From the NCBI GenBank assembly GCA_031761405.1, contig JASEVX010000013.1, positions 33,670,458-33,734,457 of the forward strand: 64,000 nucleotides of DNA. The letters are read 5' to 3'. Shown piece by piece: positions 10,630-21,914 of the stretch. This DNA comes from Serripes groenlandicus. Taxonomy: Eukaryota; Mollusca; Bivalvia; Cardiida; Cardiidae. Positions within the stretch are counted from its first letter, which is position 1. Every line of letters starts with the position of its first letter. Below the pieces are notes generated by a model, which was not told the DNA's origin, did no database searches, and saw only the letters and a program-made list of their open reading frames with translations. A program made the translations under genes and the position numbers.

Positions 10630-11925
10630 ATCGAAAAAAAAAATGATTTGGTATGAATAACTCATCCAAAATTCGGAATGGAAAAAGGGCCATAATTCTT
10701 TAAAAAAAAACTTGACAGAGTTATTTACTCTTGTCTGTGGATGGAGATAATGATGGTTAATAAGTATTGTAAGTGTGTACGCTATATCTGTAATGGTTTT
10801 GAAAAAAAGTGGGGTGGTACAAAAAACCTTAACCAAAATTCTAAGTTGAAAAAGGGCCAAAAATCTTACAAAAAATGACAGAGTGATGTACTCTTGTCTG
10901 TTGATGGAGGTAATGATAAGGAACAAGTGTTGACAGTTTCAGAGCAATATCTCTCATAGTTTTGAATGAAATTGGGGTGGTACAAATAACTTAAGCAAAA
11001 TTCTAAGTCGAAAAAGGGCCATAATTCTTGAAGAAAACTTGACAGAGTTATGTACTCTTGTCTGTTGATGGAGGTAATGATGGTGAAAAAGTGTTGTTAG
11101 TTTCAAAGCAATATCTGTAATGGTGTTGAAAAAAAGTGAATTGGTACAAAAAAACTTAACCAAAATTCTAAGTCAAAAAAGGGTCATCATTCTTACAAAA
11201 ACCTTGACAGAGTTTTGTCTGTTGATGGAGGTAATGATGGTAAATAAGTGTTGTAAGTTTCAAAGCAATATCTGTAATGTTTTGACAAAAAATAGTACCA
11301 ATTCCAAGTCGAAAAAGGGCCATAATTTTTTCAAAAACCTTGACAGAGTTATGAACTCTTGTCTGTCAATGGAGGTAATGATGGTAAATAAGTTTTGTAT
11401 GTGTGTAAGCTATATCTTATTGTATTTGCAAAAAAGTAGGGTAGTACGAAAAACTTAACCAAAATTCTAAGTGGAAAAAGGACCATAATTCTTACAAAAA
11501 CCTTGACAGAGTTATGAACTCTTGTCTGTTGATGGAGGTAATGATGGTAAATAAGTGTTGTAAGTTTCAAAGCAATGTCTGTAATGGTTTTGGCAAAAAA
11601 TGGAATTGGTACAAAAAACTTAACCAAAATTCTAAGTCGAAAAAGGGCCATAATTCTTACAAAAACCTTGACAGAGTTATGAACTCTTGTCTGTCGATGG
11701 AAGTAATGATGGTAAATAAGTATTGTAAATGTATAAGCTATATCTCTAAAGGTTTTGCAAAACAAGTTGGGTAGTACGAAAAACTTAACCAAAATTCTAA
11801 GTGGAAAAAGGGCTTAAAGCAATATCTGTAATGGTTTTGACTAAAAAGTTAATTGGTACAAAAACCGTAACCAAGGTGTGACACCAACGCCGACGCCGGG
11901 GCGAGTAGTATATGGTGGTCCTGCT
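10630..11925. repeat. Tandem array of ~165-bp units
   Basis: About seven units, each containing CTTAACCAAAATTCTAAGTCG, AAAAGGGCCATAATTCTTAC, CTTGACAGAGTTATGAACTC, TTGTCTGTTGATGGAGGTAA and TTTCAAAGCAATATCTGTAA. Spacing of the CTTGACAGAG motif is about 140-165 bp. The array ends in a GC-rich tail, GTGTGACACCAACGCCGACG, of the kind that closes related repeats. Frames of 86-147 codons on both strands come from the repeat, not genes. Confidence 0.85.
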
Positions 11926-13310
11926 GTATTAACTCTTTACAAAATTGTGAGTTCTTAAGTAAACATGATTATCCTATAAAACATTTGTCACTAAAACAAT
12001 TATATTTTATTGAAATTGGCAATTTATTAACTGTTGCAACTATGAACTTATTTACATGATATTTTCAGAAAAAGTTTGTTAAATTTTCTTATTGGCACAA
12101 TTTAATCATATTTTTCCAAAAATGACCCATTTCTTTGTTATTTTTAAGTTCTTATATTTAATTAACATCCTTAACTTTTGTAACAGAGTATATGATTCAG
12201 AAGTTTAAAAATAGCATATGTTCAAATGTATAACCACCACAAACATATAGGCCAAAACAAAAAATATATATATTTTTTTAATTTTGGTCCTTAATTTCTT
12301 TTTATTATGTTTAACAATAATGATGTGTCGTAATTTCTGAGAATATTGGAGGGAAAAAAATTGAAGCGTTTGAAAGTTGGGATCCGGTTGTGCGCGCGCA
12401 ACAAAAAAAAACCCACCGGTTTTGTGTTTACCTTGGTATTCGTGATAACACGATATTCGTAGAACCTACTATAAATAACAGGCTAGATCTAGTACTTTCC
12501 TTCTACGATAACAATAAATAAGAACTTAATATTAACATAATGATTTCGAATAACATCTTAAAAATATGTAGTTAAACTTATGCCATACTTACAATTAATA
12601 TGTATTTCAGTAATTTTCTAGTTTCACTTTGACAGTATCTGCGAAATTGGAACCATTCCCGCCATTGTCAAAACTTCCGTGATGCGCTCGGTTTATTTCG
12701 GTAATATCCGTGGTAAACAGTTAATCGGTTTATTGCGTAACATGTCTATTATCGGAGCTGAATTTTTCTTTCATTGACATAGATTTGCGATATGACCAAC
12801 ACTAGAAAAAAGCTTTCGACATAATGTTTTGACATTGACGGAGAAAATGATAAAGCGTTGCCTCTATTCTCAAAATGTTTTCTTTTTTGTCTAAATATCA
12901 AAATTCAGTTTTCAAGTTTTTCAAGAATATATTCTCAAATGGCATTAATACATGTGTATCCAACTTCAGGCGCGTAGGTAGGCGTACGCACTAACGCACG
13001 TGCCTACATTTTATTTTGAATATTGAAAAAATAAAAAAGGTTTTTTTCTCGAAAAATGCAATAAAAATTAAGGCCTTAGGGGGGGGGTTAGGGGTAAACA
13101 GTCAGAAACAATAAATGTTTAGATTTTTGTTTTGTTCTAAAACATTTAATTGCATGTGCCTTACGTCAGTATTATTGCCTCCTTTATGGTTCGGAACACA
13201 TCGAACAAAATCGCCCTACTAGCTACACCGAGAGAATCACGGAATTAGCCGAAATTATACGAGTGTCACTTTATATCCCGAGTTAAAAGAGTTAATCCCC
13301 TTTGTTTAGT
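11926..13310. other. Gene-free AT-rich interval before the hAT remnant
   Basis: No supported gene. It includes a short GC island (GTTGTGCGCGCGCAAC, about 12390) and a G7-8 run near 13080. It could include the 5' non-coding part of the adjacent hAT element, but I did not find its terminal inverted repeats. Confidence 0.5.
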
Positions 13311-13329
13311 ATAATGAATGGTGAAAAGA

Positions 13330-15130
13330 AAGACATAGTATGTTCGATGTCTACCTCCTACAATACCTTAGTGGAAAGAAATAGACAAATTCCTGAAAGC
13401 TATTGTTGATACGATTGTTCTATGTGGAAAGCAAAATCTATCTTTACTAGGTCACGAGGATGAGCATGGAAACTTCAGAGCTTTACTTCAATATCAGGCT
13501 AAATACAACACTAAACTTCAAGACCACTTGACAAATGGTGATCCTAGGACTATGTCTTTACATATCTTTACATATCTTTATTCAGCATTAAATATAACAT
13601 ATTTATAGCCAATACACATATTAATATTTTACATAATATAAGGTTGTATACATGAAAGCCTTTTCCGAGATGTACACCTCACCAGATATCCAAAATGAGA
13701 TAATTGAGATTTGTGGGCAACGGATTAAAACTAAAATTGTTGACAGCTGTAAGCGTTGTCTACGGCTTTTTTAAGCCACTTAAGAGCTGCTGGCGTTGAT
13801 GTAAATTAGATGCGGGGACAAGGGTACGACGGCGCGTCAAACATGTCCGGGAAGTATCGTGGCGTTCAGGCCCGTATAAGACAAGAACTACCACGAGCTG
13901 TGTATACGCACTGTAAAGCGCATTGCTTAAACCTAGCAATAATACACACGTCAGAAGAACCTTTGGCTAGAAACATGATGACAACTCTCCAAGAAGTGGC
14001 ATTTTCTTTTAACTACTCAGCCAAACTTCTCCTACGGTATCAGGAAACGTTGACCAACGATGCAGAGAGTAGGGCGGCCATGGAACATCGTACCAAGTTA
14101 CAGTCTCTGTGTGAAACACGATGGGCGGCACGAGCGGACGCTTTAAACACATTCAAATGTTCTTATACGACCGTGGTTGAAACACTAGACGATCTATGTA
14201 CGAACTATCGCGACACCAAAGCTGGCCAATTCAAACTAGCTATCACGCAGTTTGGATTCATAGTAAGTCTTGTGGTAATTGAACATGTGCTGTCAGGATT
14301 AGTTCCCTTATCACAAATGTTACAGAACAAACCATGTGACTTAATCGAGGCTGTTAAGGAGGCTTCAACTGTTGCTCATCAGGTAGCAGAAGAGCGTAAT
14401 GACGTTATGGTATGGGAAGCGCTTTATGCGAAAGCTGTAGAAAAGGCTCAATCGGTTGATGTACAGCCGGGCAGACCAAGGGGACGAAATAATCAACGCC
14501 AGCAACATCGCCCAAACGTGCCAGCTGAGTCTATTTCGGATTATTGGAAGAGAAATATGTACATTCCCTTTGTAGACCACCTTCTAGTGGAATTATCCGA
14601 CAGGCTTATTGAGGACGGTGAGCGATTTAATGCTCAATTCCTTATACCAAATTCCTTGGATCAGCTTACGGAACAGAGGGTTGGGGCAATATATGACGCC
14701 TTTAAGGATGATCTAGGAGTTTAAGAGGGAAGTAAGCAGATGGAAGGCACGACATGCTGTGGCAGTTGACACTGTGACACCCAGCACATTAGGCGATACT
14801 CTAACCATAACAAATAGAGAACTGTATCCAAATGTCACGACTTGTCTTCACATCCTCCTTGCCATGCCAGTATCAACTGCTACTGCTGAACGCTCATTCA
14901 GCAGCATGCGACGTCTGAAGACATATCTCAGGTCTACAATTAGCACCGGTAGGTTGTCAGGACTCGGCCTCATGCATATCCAGAAGGACAGAGACATTGA
15001 CACCAATCATGTCATTGACGCATTTGCGAGAAAAAAAAGATCGCCGACTAGCTTTATTGTTTCACGTATAAGCCCTGTCGATAAACGTTATGGTGTTAAC
15101 GTAACTTTAAATAATATTAAATCGTTTTAA
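13330..15130 (+). pseudogene. Decayed hAT-family transposase (DUF4371/ZMYM1-THAP12-like)
   Basis: Pieces of one transposase lie in order but in different frames. About 13388-13555 encodes an N-terminal DUF4371-like stretch (LCGKQNLSLLG, NFRALLQYQAK). About 13672-13755 continues it (SPDIQNEIIEICGQRIKTKI). 13810-14724 is a long frame with MRGQGYDGASNMSG, then the insertion region. 14759-15130 carries the C-terminal hATC dimerisation block (STATAERSFSSMRRLK). Lesions: a frameshift near 13395, a roughly 120-bp AT-rich interruption at 13556-13671, loss of the segment that should hold the first catalytic Asp, a TAG just before 13810, and a frameshift near 14722. Such elements encode one enzyme for cut-and-paste transposition; this copy cannot be active. 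The family assignment rests on recognisable motifs. Confidence 0.85.
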
Positions 15131-15640
15131 GGTAATACGGTAGATCTACGTATTAATCGACTATTCTTAACTTTAAAGTGTTTTTGATGATACTCATATC
15201 TAGTCATAGCTTTTCAAATGTTTAAATTATGTTCATGTATTATGTAGGCCTAAACATTATATACATATATCGAATGTCGAGTTAGTCATTCAACGTAACA
15301 TTTACATTGAGTCACGACTATGTCAAGATTATGTTAGGTCTAAAAAAACGGGACTCTGGTGATCATTTTAGAGAAAATGAGGAATAAGCTATGTAATTTT
15401 TGTTGTATTTTTTTCCATAAAATAGTCGTGAAATTGCACAAAAACGCACCTCCGGCTATATAGCCAAAACAAGAATTCCGGACCCCCCTAGATTTGGTTC
15501 GTACACTCAATTTCAGCCCAGCTACGCGCTTGCCAACCTCATGAACCTGTAATGCCTGATGTAATTTTTTAAGGACGCTGAAATGTTTACATGTACCAGA
15601 GAGCCTGTGATATATTAAAAATCGTCTGCTTAACAACAAA
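15131..15640. other. Gene-free interval downstream of the hAT remnant
   Basis: No coding or repeat boundary recognised. Possibly includes the 3' non-coding end of the hAT element. Confidence 0.45.
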
Positions 15641-15649
15641 ACATCCGAA

Positions 15650-16035
15650 AAAAGAAAGATATGACGTCTGGAAAATTTGAAATGTTGATCAATGATTCAA
15701 AAGGGACAATAACTTCGTTTCTCACAAGGATTTCAAATGACAAGGCGAGGGTTAACACAATCAAAGAATGAATCAATTTCTCACAAGGATTTCAAATGGC
15801 ACGTCCGGTAAACTAACAAATTATACCTCTACAACAAAAAACAAGGAATGTCCTTTTGGCGGTCCTTTTCCCAATTATGTTCAAAGATATGTGTAGAACT
15901 TTTGTTTGTGCGGTGCCCGAGAAAGGGAGATAATTGCCCATATTTAAAATGCTTGCCCGATTCCAGTTATTTAGTAGAAATGTTCCTTCGGAGACTCTCT
16001 GCGAAAATTGTTCAAACCATATCAGTCAATTAGCG
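15650..16035 (-). repeat. Hairpin-family repeat fragment in reverse orientation
   Basis: Contains a short internal duplication (TTTCTCACAAGGATTTCAAATG twice, about 15718 and 15778). At 15840-16030 it is the reverse complement of family text seen at 5870-6045 (AAGGAACATTTCTACTAAAT, TCTACACATATCATTGG...). Confidence 0.55.
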
Positions 16036-16084
16036 GTATATGCTCACTCGCAGTTAAACCCTAATTAAACCAAATTAGCTGGGA

Positions 16085-16270
16085 TATGTTAGAGAGACGT
16101 GTCTGGCACAGAGAGTATAAATACAGTACGTTCCTGATATGTAGAGTTCAGAGACTGGGGCTTTAGATCGCGTCCGCACTCTGTCTCATCTTATCCTTTT
16201 TTCACATTGTTTACATCAATATTTTTTGTTCATCAAAGGGATACCATCTACATACCCTTATAGCATTTTT
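16085..16270 (+). promoter_or_regulatory. Possible LTR-like promoter segment with TATA box
   Basis: GAGTATAAATACAG at about 16112 is a good TATA box, followed about 30-80 bp later by a pyrimidine-rich stretch (CACTCTGTCTCATCTTATCC). It lies about 0.9 kb upstream of the Ty3/Gypsy remnant in the same orientation, so it may be a relic of a 5' LTR. I could not match it to a 3' LTR, so the call is weak. Confidence 0.25.
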
Positions 16271-16543
16271 ATTACTTTACATATATAATTTAACTATCTA
16301 ATGAAATATGACAGAGCGGACAAAAAGCCCAATGCATAAAACCATTGCAAACATCAAACTACTTCCATATGTAGGTTTTCTTTCAAGTCTTTTTTTATTT
16401 TCTACCTCGAAATTGCACTGTTTTCTTCCCTGGCCGGTACTAAATGGGATATAGTAACAACAAAATGGGCTCCCGAGTCATAAGTTGACAATGGCACACG
16501 CTTTTTCCGTGTGCTGTTGCGATGGTCCCAATGACTGGGCTGT

Positions 16544-16561
16544 CTGGGGGGGGGGGGGGGA
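16544..16561. repeat. Poly-G tract
   Basis: A run of about sixteen G within TGTCTGGGG...AGTCAG. Homopolymers of this length are prone to slippage and miscalling. Confidence 0.8.
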
Positions 16562-16722
16562 GTCAGTGAAGGCTTGATGCATGTGAGTCCCCGTCTGCTC
16601 GGGTGCGGCGCCCTTCATTGCGTGACGGGGGGGTGGCGATATCTTGGTCATATACGAAAGATGTCCTCCCCGTCAGTTCTTGTTGGGGGTGCGCGCGCGG
16701 TCGGGGGCTCGCATGCGCAAGT

Positions 16723-16920
16723 GTTTATAGCTTGGTTGCAACACTGGCGCATATTGGTGTATGGGCTCCCTTATCATACTAAGTCCCACAAGCCAGCCGC
16801 CCGAGGGATTTCGCAGCTATGCCCCACTGCACACTTGCGAAATCCCTCGGGCGGCTGGCTTATGTATGATAAGGGAGCCCATACACCAATATGGGCCAGT
16901 GTTGCAACCAATCTATAAAC
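16723..16920. mobile_element. Foldback element (long inverted repeat)
   Basis: Left arm GTTTATAGCTTGGTTGCAAC ... GCCAGCCGCCCGAGGGATTT; right arm is its near-exact complement, ending GTTGCAACCAATCTATAAAC. Arms are about 85-90 bp with a short loop (about 16815-16835). The transcript would fold into a long hairpin. No transposase inside. Overlapping frames on both strands are explained by the symmetry. Confidence 0.85.
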
Positions 16921-17021
16921 TTTTATATCATATAAATAGTTTATCCTGCAGGGTTGGCACAGTGTGGGATATATGTATATAACGCTAGTTTTAATGGTTC
17001 TAAAAGGGCCGTTTTTGCTGG

Positions 17022-19427
17022 ATGGTGTACATAGTGCTGGAGACACAAGACAACGTCTGTCCTTGCAAGAAGTTCCTTCGAGCAATCCTCGACTTTCCAA
17101 CGCCGAAGAATATAACTGACGTACGTTCGTGGTTTGGGCTTGTCAATCAAGTTGCGTATGCATTCAGCATGGGCCGACAAGATGATGCCATCCCGACAAC
17201 TGTTGAAGTCAAATGTACCATTTCGGTGGACAGAAGAACTTCAAGACTTGTTTGAAGAATCTAAACGCGTCATTGCCGGTGAAATCGAAAAGGGTGTTCG
17301 AATATTTGATCCTAACAAACCAACGTGCTTGGCAACAGATTGGTCGAAAGATGGCATAGGCTTCTTTCTGCTTTAGAAACACTGTTCCTGTCCCGTTTCC
17401 AAAAACCTTTTGCTGCAATGATGGTTGGAAGATAACCCTTGTCGGAAGTCGTTTTACACATAGCGCAGAGTCGAGATATGCCCAAATCGAAGGTGAGGCT
17501 CTAGCTGTGGCAGACACCTTAGAAAGGCAAGGTATTTTGTTCTAGGCTGCAATCAGTTGATCGTTGCTGTTGACCACAAGCCGTTACTGAAAGTGCTCGG
17601 GAATAGATCTCTCGAGAACATCTCCAACCCACGTCTACGAAACCTGAAAGAAAAGACACTGCGCTATAAGTTTAGAATGGTCCATATCCCTGGTGTCAAA
17701 TCCGACTGGCAAACCAGAAAAGATGGAACTTACATATGATATAGCTTCAGTACAGTCTCTTTTGCCCTTCGCTAATGTATGGACTTCGTACCTCTGACAC
17801 AGATTCGCTGATAGACGATATCGTGGTGATTGCAGCAGTTTCTTCCTTGAATGCATTCCAGTCAGTTACTTGGGATCGCGTTCGCGTTGCCACTTCAAAT
17901 GATCCAGACATGCACATTCTACTGGGTATTATCGAGACTGGTGTGCCGGACAATCGCCAGAGGATACCAGAGACACTAAGAGAGTTTTTCCCTTTTCGAG
18001 ATCACTTGCACACGGCAGACGGAGTGATTCTATACAAAGATCGAGTGGTCATTCCACCATCTCTTAGACAGGAGGTTCTGGAATCGTTGCATTCCGTGCA
18101 CCTAGGTGCTAGAGCAGAATCATCACTCTTCCGGCCAGGAATTACACCAGCCATCAGCAAACTACGTGCAACCTGTCAGCATTGCAACCGTATAGCCCCT
18201 TCCAACCCTAGCGCACCACCAACGCCATTGACAGACCCAGATTACCCATTCGAGTGCGTGTGTGCCGATTACTTTCACTATACGGGCTGTAACTACTTAT
18301 TGGTGGTCGATAGATACTCCAACTGGCCAATAGTTGGGCGAGCTCATCGTTTAATAGAATGCCTCCGTCGTACGTTCGTCACATTTGGCATCCCTGATGA
18401 ATTGGCCTCTGACGGGGGACCTGAATTTACATCCAATGCCACCCGCAAGTTTCTAAAGAATTGGGGTATCCACCACTGTCTCTCATCAGTTGCTTTCCCT
18501 CATAGCAAATGTCGTGCAGAAGTTGGAGTTAAAACTGTGAAACGCTTCATAATGGACATGGGGGTCTTGATACAGACTCTTTCCAACGGGCCATACTACA
18601 ATACAGGAACACACCAGATAGAGACACTAAACTCTCTCCATCCATGTGCGTTTTTGGTCGTCCATTCGTGAATTCATCCTCATCCCACCTGGCCGATATC
18701 AACCCCATGCTACATGGTACGATACCTTAGCTTTACGGGAAGACGCACTCAGGAAGTGCCACATGAAAGAAAATGAGACATTATCACAACATACGAAACG
18801 TCTACCACCATTGGCTACGGGAGACCATGTCCGTATCCAGAATCAAATAGGCCAACATCCCCTGAAATGGGATAAAACTGGAACAGTCATTGAAGTCCGC
18901 CAGTTCGATCAATACGTGGTCGGCATCGATGGATCAGGACCGGTCACACTTCGTAACATATTTTTTTTGCGACGTTTTGTCCCAGTTTATCCTACACCGT
19001 CTAAACTGACGATTGATAGAGACCTGGCGCTATGTCGCCAATACCCACACCAGGACCGACGAATCAGCCAATAAATCCCTCATTGGATCCCGGTGATGAA
19101 TACATTAAAGGGAAGAAAACAAGCTCAACACCGCCGCCTGTGACACCAGATACATCGCAATCGAAGTAATCAAATCCTATGACGACCGTCCCCCGTAGCC
19201 ACAGAGTCAGTAGTCCTCCACATACATATCCACACAGAACGACTGCTACCACAGTTAGCGAGCCGGTTGAGCCAACTAGCAGCGCATCAGTGCCTCTCGT
19301 GCCCCCACTCACACTTACAATACAACGAGATAACCCATCACCAAGTCAGTCTGTACAGACCACACCTCTGCGAAAGTCGAGTCGCCCCACAAAAAAACCT
19401 GCGTGGCATAATGACTTTGATATGTAG
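17022..19427 (+). pseudogene. 5'-truncated Ty3/Gypsy retrotransposon pol remnant
   Basis: Order: end of reverse transcriptase/connection (about 17070-17165, FPTPKNITDVRSWFGLVNQV), RNase H (17310-17700, CLATDWSKDGIGF and VAVDHKPLLKVLGN), integrase zinc-binding segment (about 18085-18200, CQHCNRIAPS), integrase core (Asp in CADYFHY, Asp in ASDGGPEF, Glu in [11 protein letters not shown]), and a basic C-terminal chromatin-type tail to 19074, with a Ser/Pro/Thr-rich end to 19427. Gag, protease and most of the reverse transcriptase are missing. Visible breaks are a frameshift near 17170, a stop at 17374-17376, frameshifts near 17520 and 17720, a shortened zinc-binding region, a deletion after the first integrase Asp, and a frameshift near 18660. 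It is a dead metazoan retroelement; text resembles Mag-like Ty3 elements of marine invertebrates. Confidence 0.85.
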
Positions 19428-20385
19428 ATGTTTTATCACCAAACACTTCTTATGAATCTGATAATACCGCGGTTCGATTCAGACTTCGTTATTATTTCTG
19501 TGTTTGCATTGTTTTGCTGATATATTTGCTTCAGTGTTCTGCCTAGTCAAGGCTCTAGTCATTGTAATTCATAACATATGATACAATTTCTTTTCACAAC
19601 AGCCTTTGTTTCATTATATTATAAAAGACTCGAAGGGGGATACATGATTATTGACACTGGTATTTGCATATATATTAACTTCTCTTTATAGTCGAGACCA
19701 TAAATGGGAAATACTCAGATGTTTACCAAATTATGTGTTGTGATAAACATAATTTACATTGGAAACGAGACAAAAGAATAATTGACACAGTACATTAATG
19801 AACAATAAGTAAATGTAGTCAATATAGTAACATAATAGCTGAGTATCAATGATTAATAATATGCTATAAACAGGCTAGTGTTCGTGTTTCCTCAAATGAC
19901 TCCTTTTATATTACAAATGGCGACTTTGCATAGGGGAGTAACTCTAAGCACCTGATGAGGTACTCTCCTTGATATAACCTTTCATTTGCCCTTGCGGCAA
20001 ACACGAAGATATATTTCGTGCCGATTTATTTATGTATATTTGAAGACAACGTAGGAAATCATATCTTCAAAGTTAATTGCTGCAAAGGCGTCAAAAGTTC
20101 TATAAACATATGTAAGGGTATTTGATGTGTTGGATCATGTAGTATGGGCCGGTGGCCTTGATTCTAGAAATACAGATGTCGATGTCTATTCTGGTCCATC
20201 TATCTAATGGTTTAATTCCAAGTCGGATCATTCGAAATATCTACTAGTACCAGGTTCGGAATGCGTGGTCCATGAACATCCCAAGTAACCTGCAGGATTG
20301 ATCTCGGGACACACGGCTTCAAATGCCGCTAGCTAACCACTTGGCAGATAAATATCTTCTTCTGTAAAGGATGAGTTCCCTTCAC
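19428..20385. other. Gene-free interval; includes a possible 3' LTR and a tRNA-like fragment
   Basis: A purine tract (CGAAGGGGGA, about 19631-19640) followed by TACATGATTATTG could be a polypurine tract next to the retroelement's 3' LTR, but no matching 5' LTR was found. At about 20290-20345, GATTGATCTCGGGACACACGG and GCTAGCTAACCACTTGGCAG resemble a worn tRNA-derived SINE head on the minus strand. Confidence 0.35.
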
Positions 20386-20922
20386 GTCTTGGAATGAAAT
20401 TATTATCCAGAATATTTCAAAGTATTAGATATTTTAGGATTTCAAAGGATCGAAACTATGAAAGTACAGTCAAAACTGTGGTTCTCTTCCTGTGTCACAG
20501 TGGGTGGTCTTTAGACACAGGTCGGGCTACACTTTACATGCATTCTAATCTTAGCCTGCATTGTTCGCTCCTCTTTAATATATTTGTAGCGGGAGAAAAC
20601 CCTTTAATAACAGGATTTTGCTAGGTATCCAGTTGTTCTTTTAAATTTCAAGGAGACCTTGAAAGATTTGATAATTCAAGCACGTTTTCAGTTTTCAAAG
20701 GAAATGTCATATAACTCAGCTCTAGAAAGAATGGTGTTCGAGTGTCAAGAAATACCAAGCTAACACTTCAAACAAAAATAACTTTTAATAATGTTCCAAA
20801 AATATAGATTAATACTTGAATTTTTTCTGTAAATTTCAGAAAAGGAAAACCAAAACCCAAACAAAAGTACAATTAGATTACAAGTTGTAATTATTTCACA
20901 CGAAATACCTGAAACAAAACAC

Positions 20923-21143
20923 ATTACCCCTTTCTCTCATACAGACGCTAACTGACGCTTCTGCAGCAGACGACTTATGAAACCATTGGGACAAAAGGAG
21001 AATTTACTCATCATGAGCAATTTCTTCTTCTGCCATAATGTTTTCGACTTTCATCATTCTTTCATATATAGAAGCTTCCATATAATTGCATTTATGTTTT
21101 CAAATTAGTCTGCTACATATTTGTTGTATGTGGGAAAGGGTTG
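20923..21143. mobile_element. Palindromic TTAA-type MITE
   Basis: From TTACCCCTTTCTCTCATAC to TATGTGGGAAAGGGTTGA, with CTGCAGCAGACGACTTATGA, the GACAAAAGGAGAATTTACTC core and its complement between. Nearly full length. Confidence 0.75.
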
Positions 21144-21722
21144 ATGAGAGGTGCTCCAAGAAAACCAGGCTTAGCGTAATTCATAGATCCGATATGCAAA
21201 TTAGATTTTTGGCCATTCAGAAAATAAAACGATATGTTCTGTCGCGGTTCCTGCATCACAAACAAAAGTAATGTAATGCATGAGATGAGAACCGGGTAGT
21301 TTTTAAGGATTAATTGTTGGTTTGTTTGTTATTCACGACGATGGGCGTGGCATAACATACGATCTCGGATCTATGAATTTTTACAATTGTGTACACATAA
21401 AGATTCGTCTGTGTATCCATGCTATCGTTTCCATCGACAATCTTTGTCAGAAGAATCTTAAAAACCCCTGTCACTTATTGGCGAACATTGTACATGTAAA
21501 GCCAGTTCAAACTGCAAGCATTTGCAGGTTGATCTGCATCTACACAGATGCCCATAGATTGGTTTTCACAGATCACCGCAAATAACACTAGATTTCTTTT
21601 TATCATGGAAGCAGACAACTTAAAAAAATACCATATCATTGACGCAGACGACATTTAAGATATATAAAGGGCACAGTTTAGGCAGAAATTCCTGTATCAT
21701 GCGGCGTATTTGGAAATTGTAT
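21144..21722. other. Gene-free interval / likely 3' UTR side of the TRANK1-like gene
   Basis: The minus-strand stop of the TRANK1-like gene is at 21723-21725, so the sequence just below is its 3' UTR. I see no canonical AATAAA close to the stop; the transcript end is undefined. Confidence 0.45.
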
Positions 21723-21914
21723 TCAAGGCCAATGTTTTCCTCTGGCTCTACTGTTTGAATTATTGAAAATTCTAAATTTCTTCTTCCTCCTCGGGGCTTT
21801 AACAACTTCTTCAAACCCATCATCATCTTCGTCCTCTACGTCACCCACGTCCTCTTTATAACGACGGTTTTCAGACGAGGCTGTCATTTTTCTGAAATGT
21901 TCCTCTTCCTCTTC
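21723..21914 (-). CDS. TRANK1: TRANK1-like exon 9 (C terminus)
   Basis: Acceptor TAATTTCACAG before GAAGAGGAAG. 64 codons including stop. The tail begins EEEEEHFRKM, passes through an acidic stretch (VEDEDDDGF) and ends basic (PRRKKKF, then RARGKHWP and TGA). Basic clusters could act as nuclear localisation sequence, which is inference. Confidence 0.75.
   Translation of the reverse strand, partial: EEEEEHFRKMTASSENRRYKEDVGDVEDEDDDGFEEVVKAPRRKKKFRIFNNSNSRARGKHWP

Noticed and set aside
11349..11792. 147-codon minus-strand frame
   Set aside because: Runs through the ~165-bp tandem array and repeats with it; not a gene.
13553..13671. Intron in the hAT transposase
   Set aside because: The edges (TAT/GTCTTT and CCGAG/ATG) are poor splice sites, and the copy is otherwise dead; an insertion is as likely.
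16574..16982. Plus- and minus-strand frames of 73-114 codons
   Set aside because: Explained by the foldback element's symmetry and its GC-rich flank.
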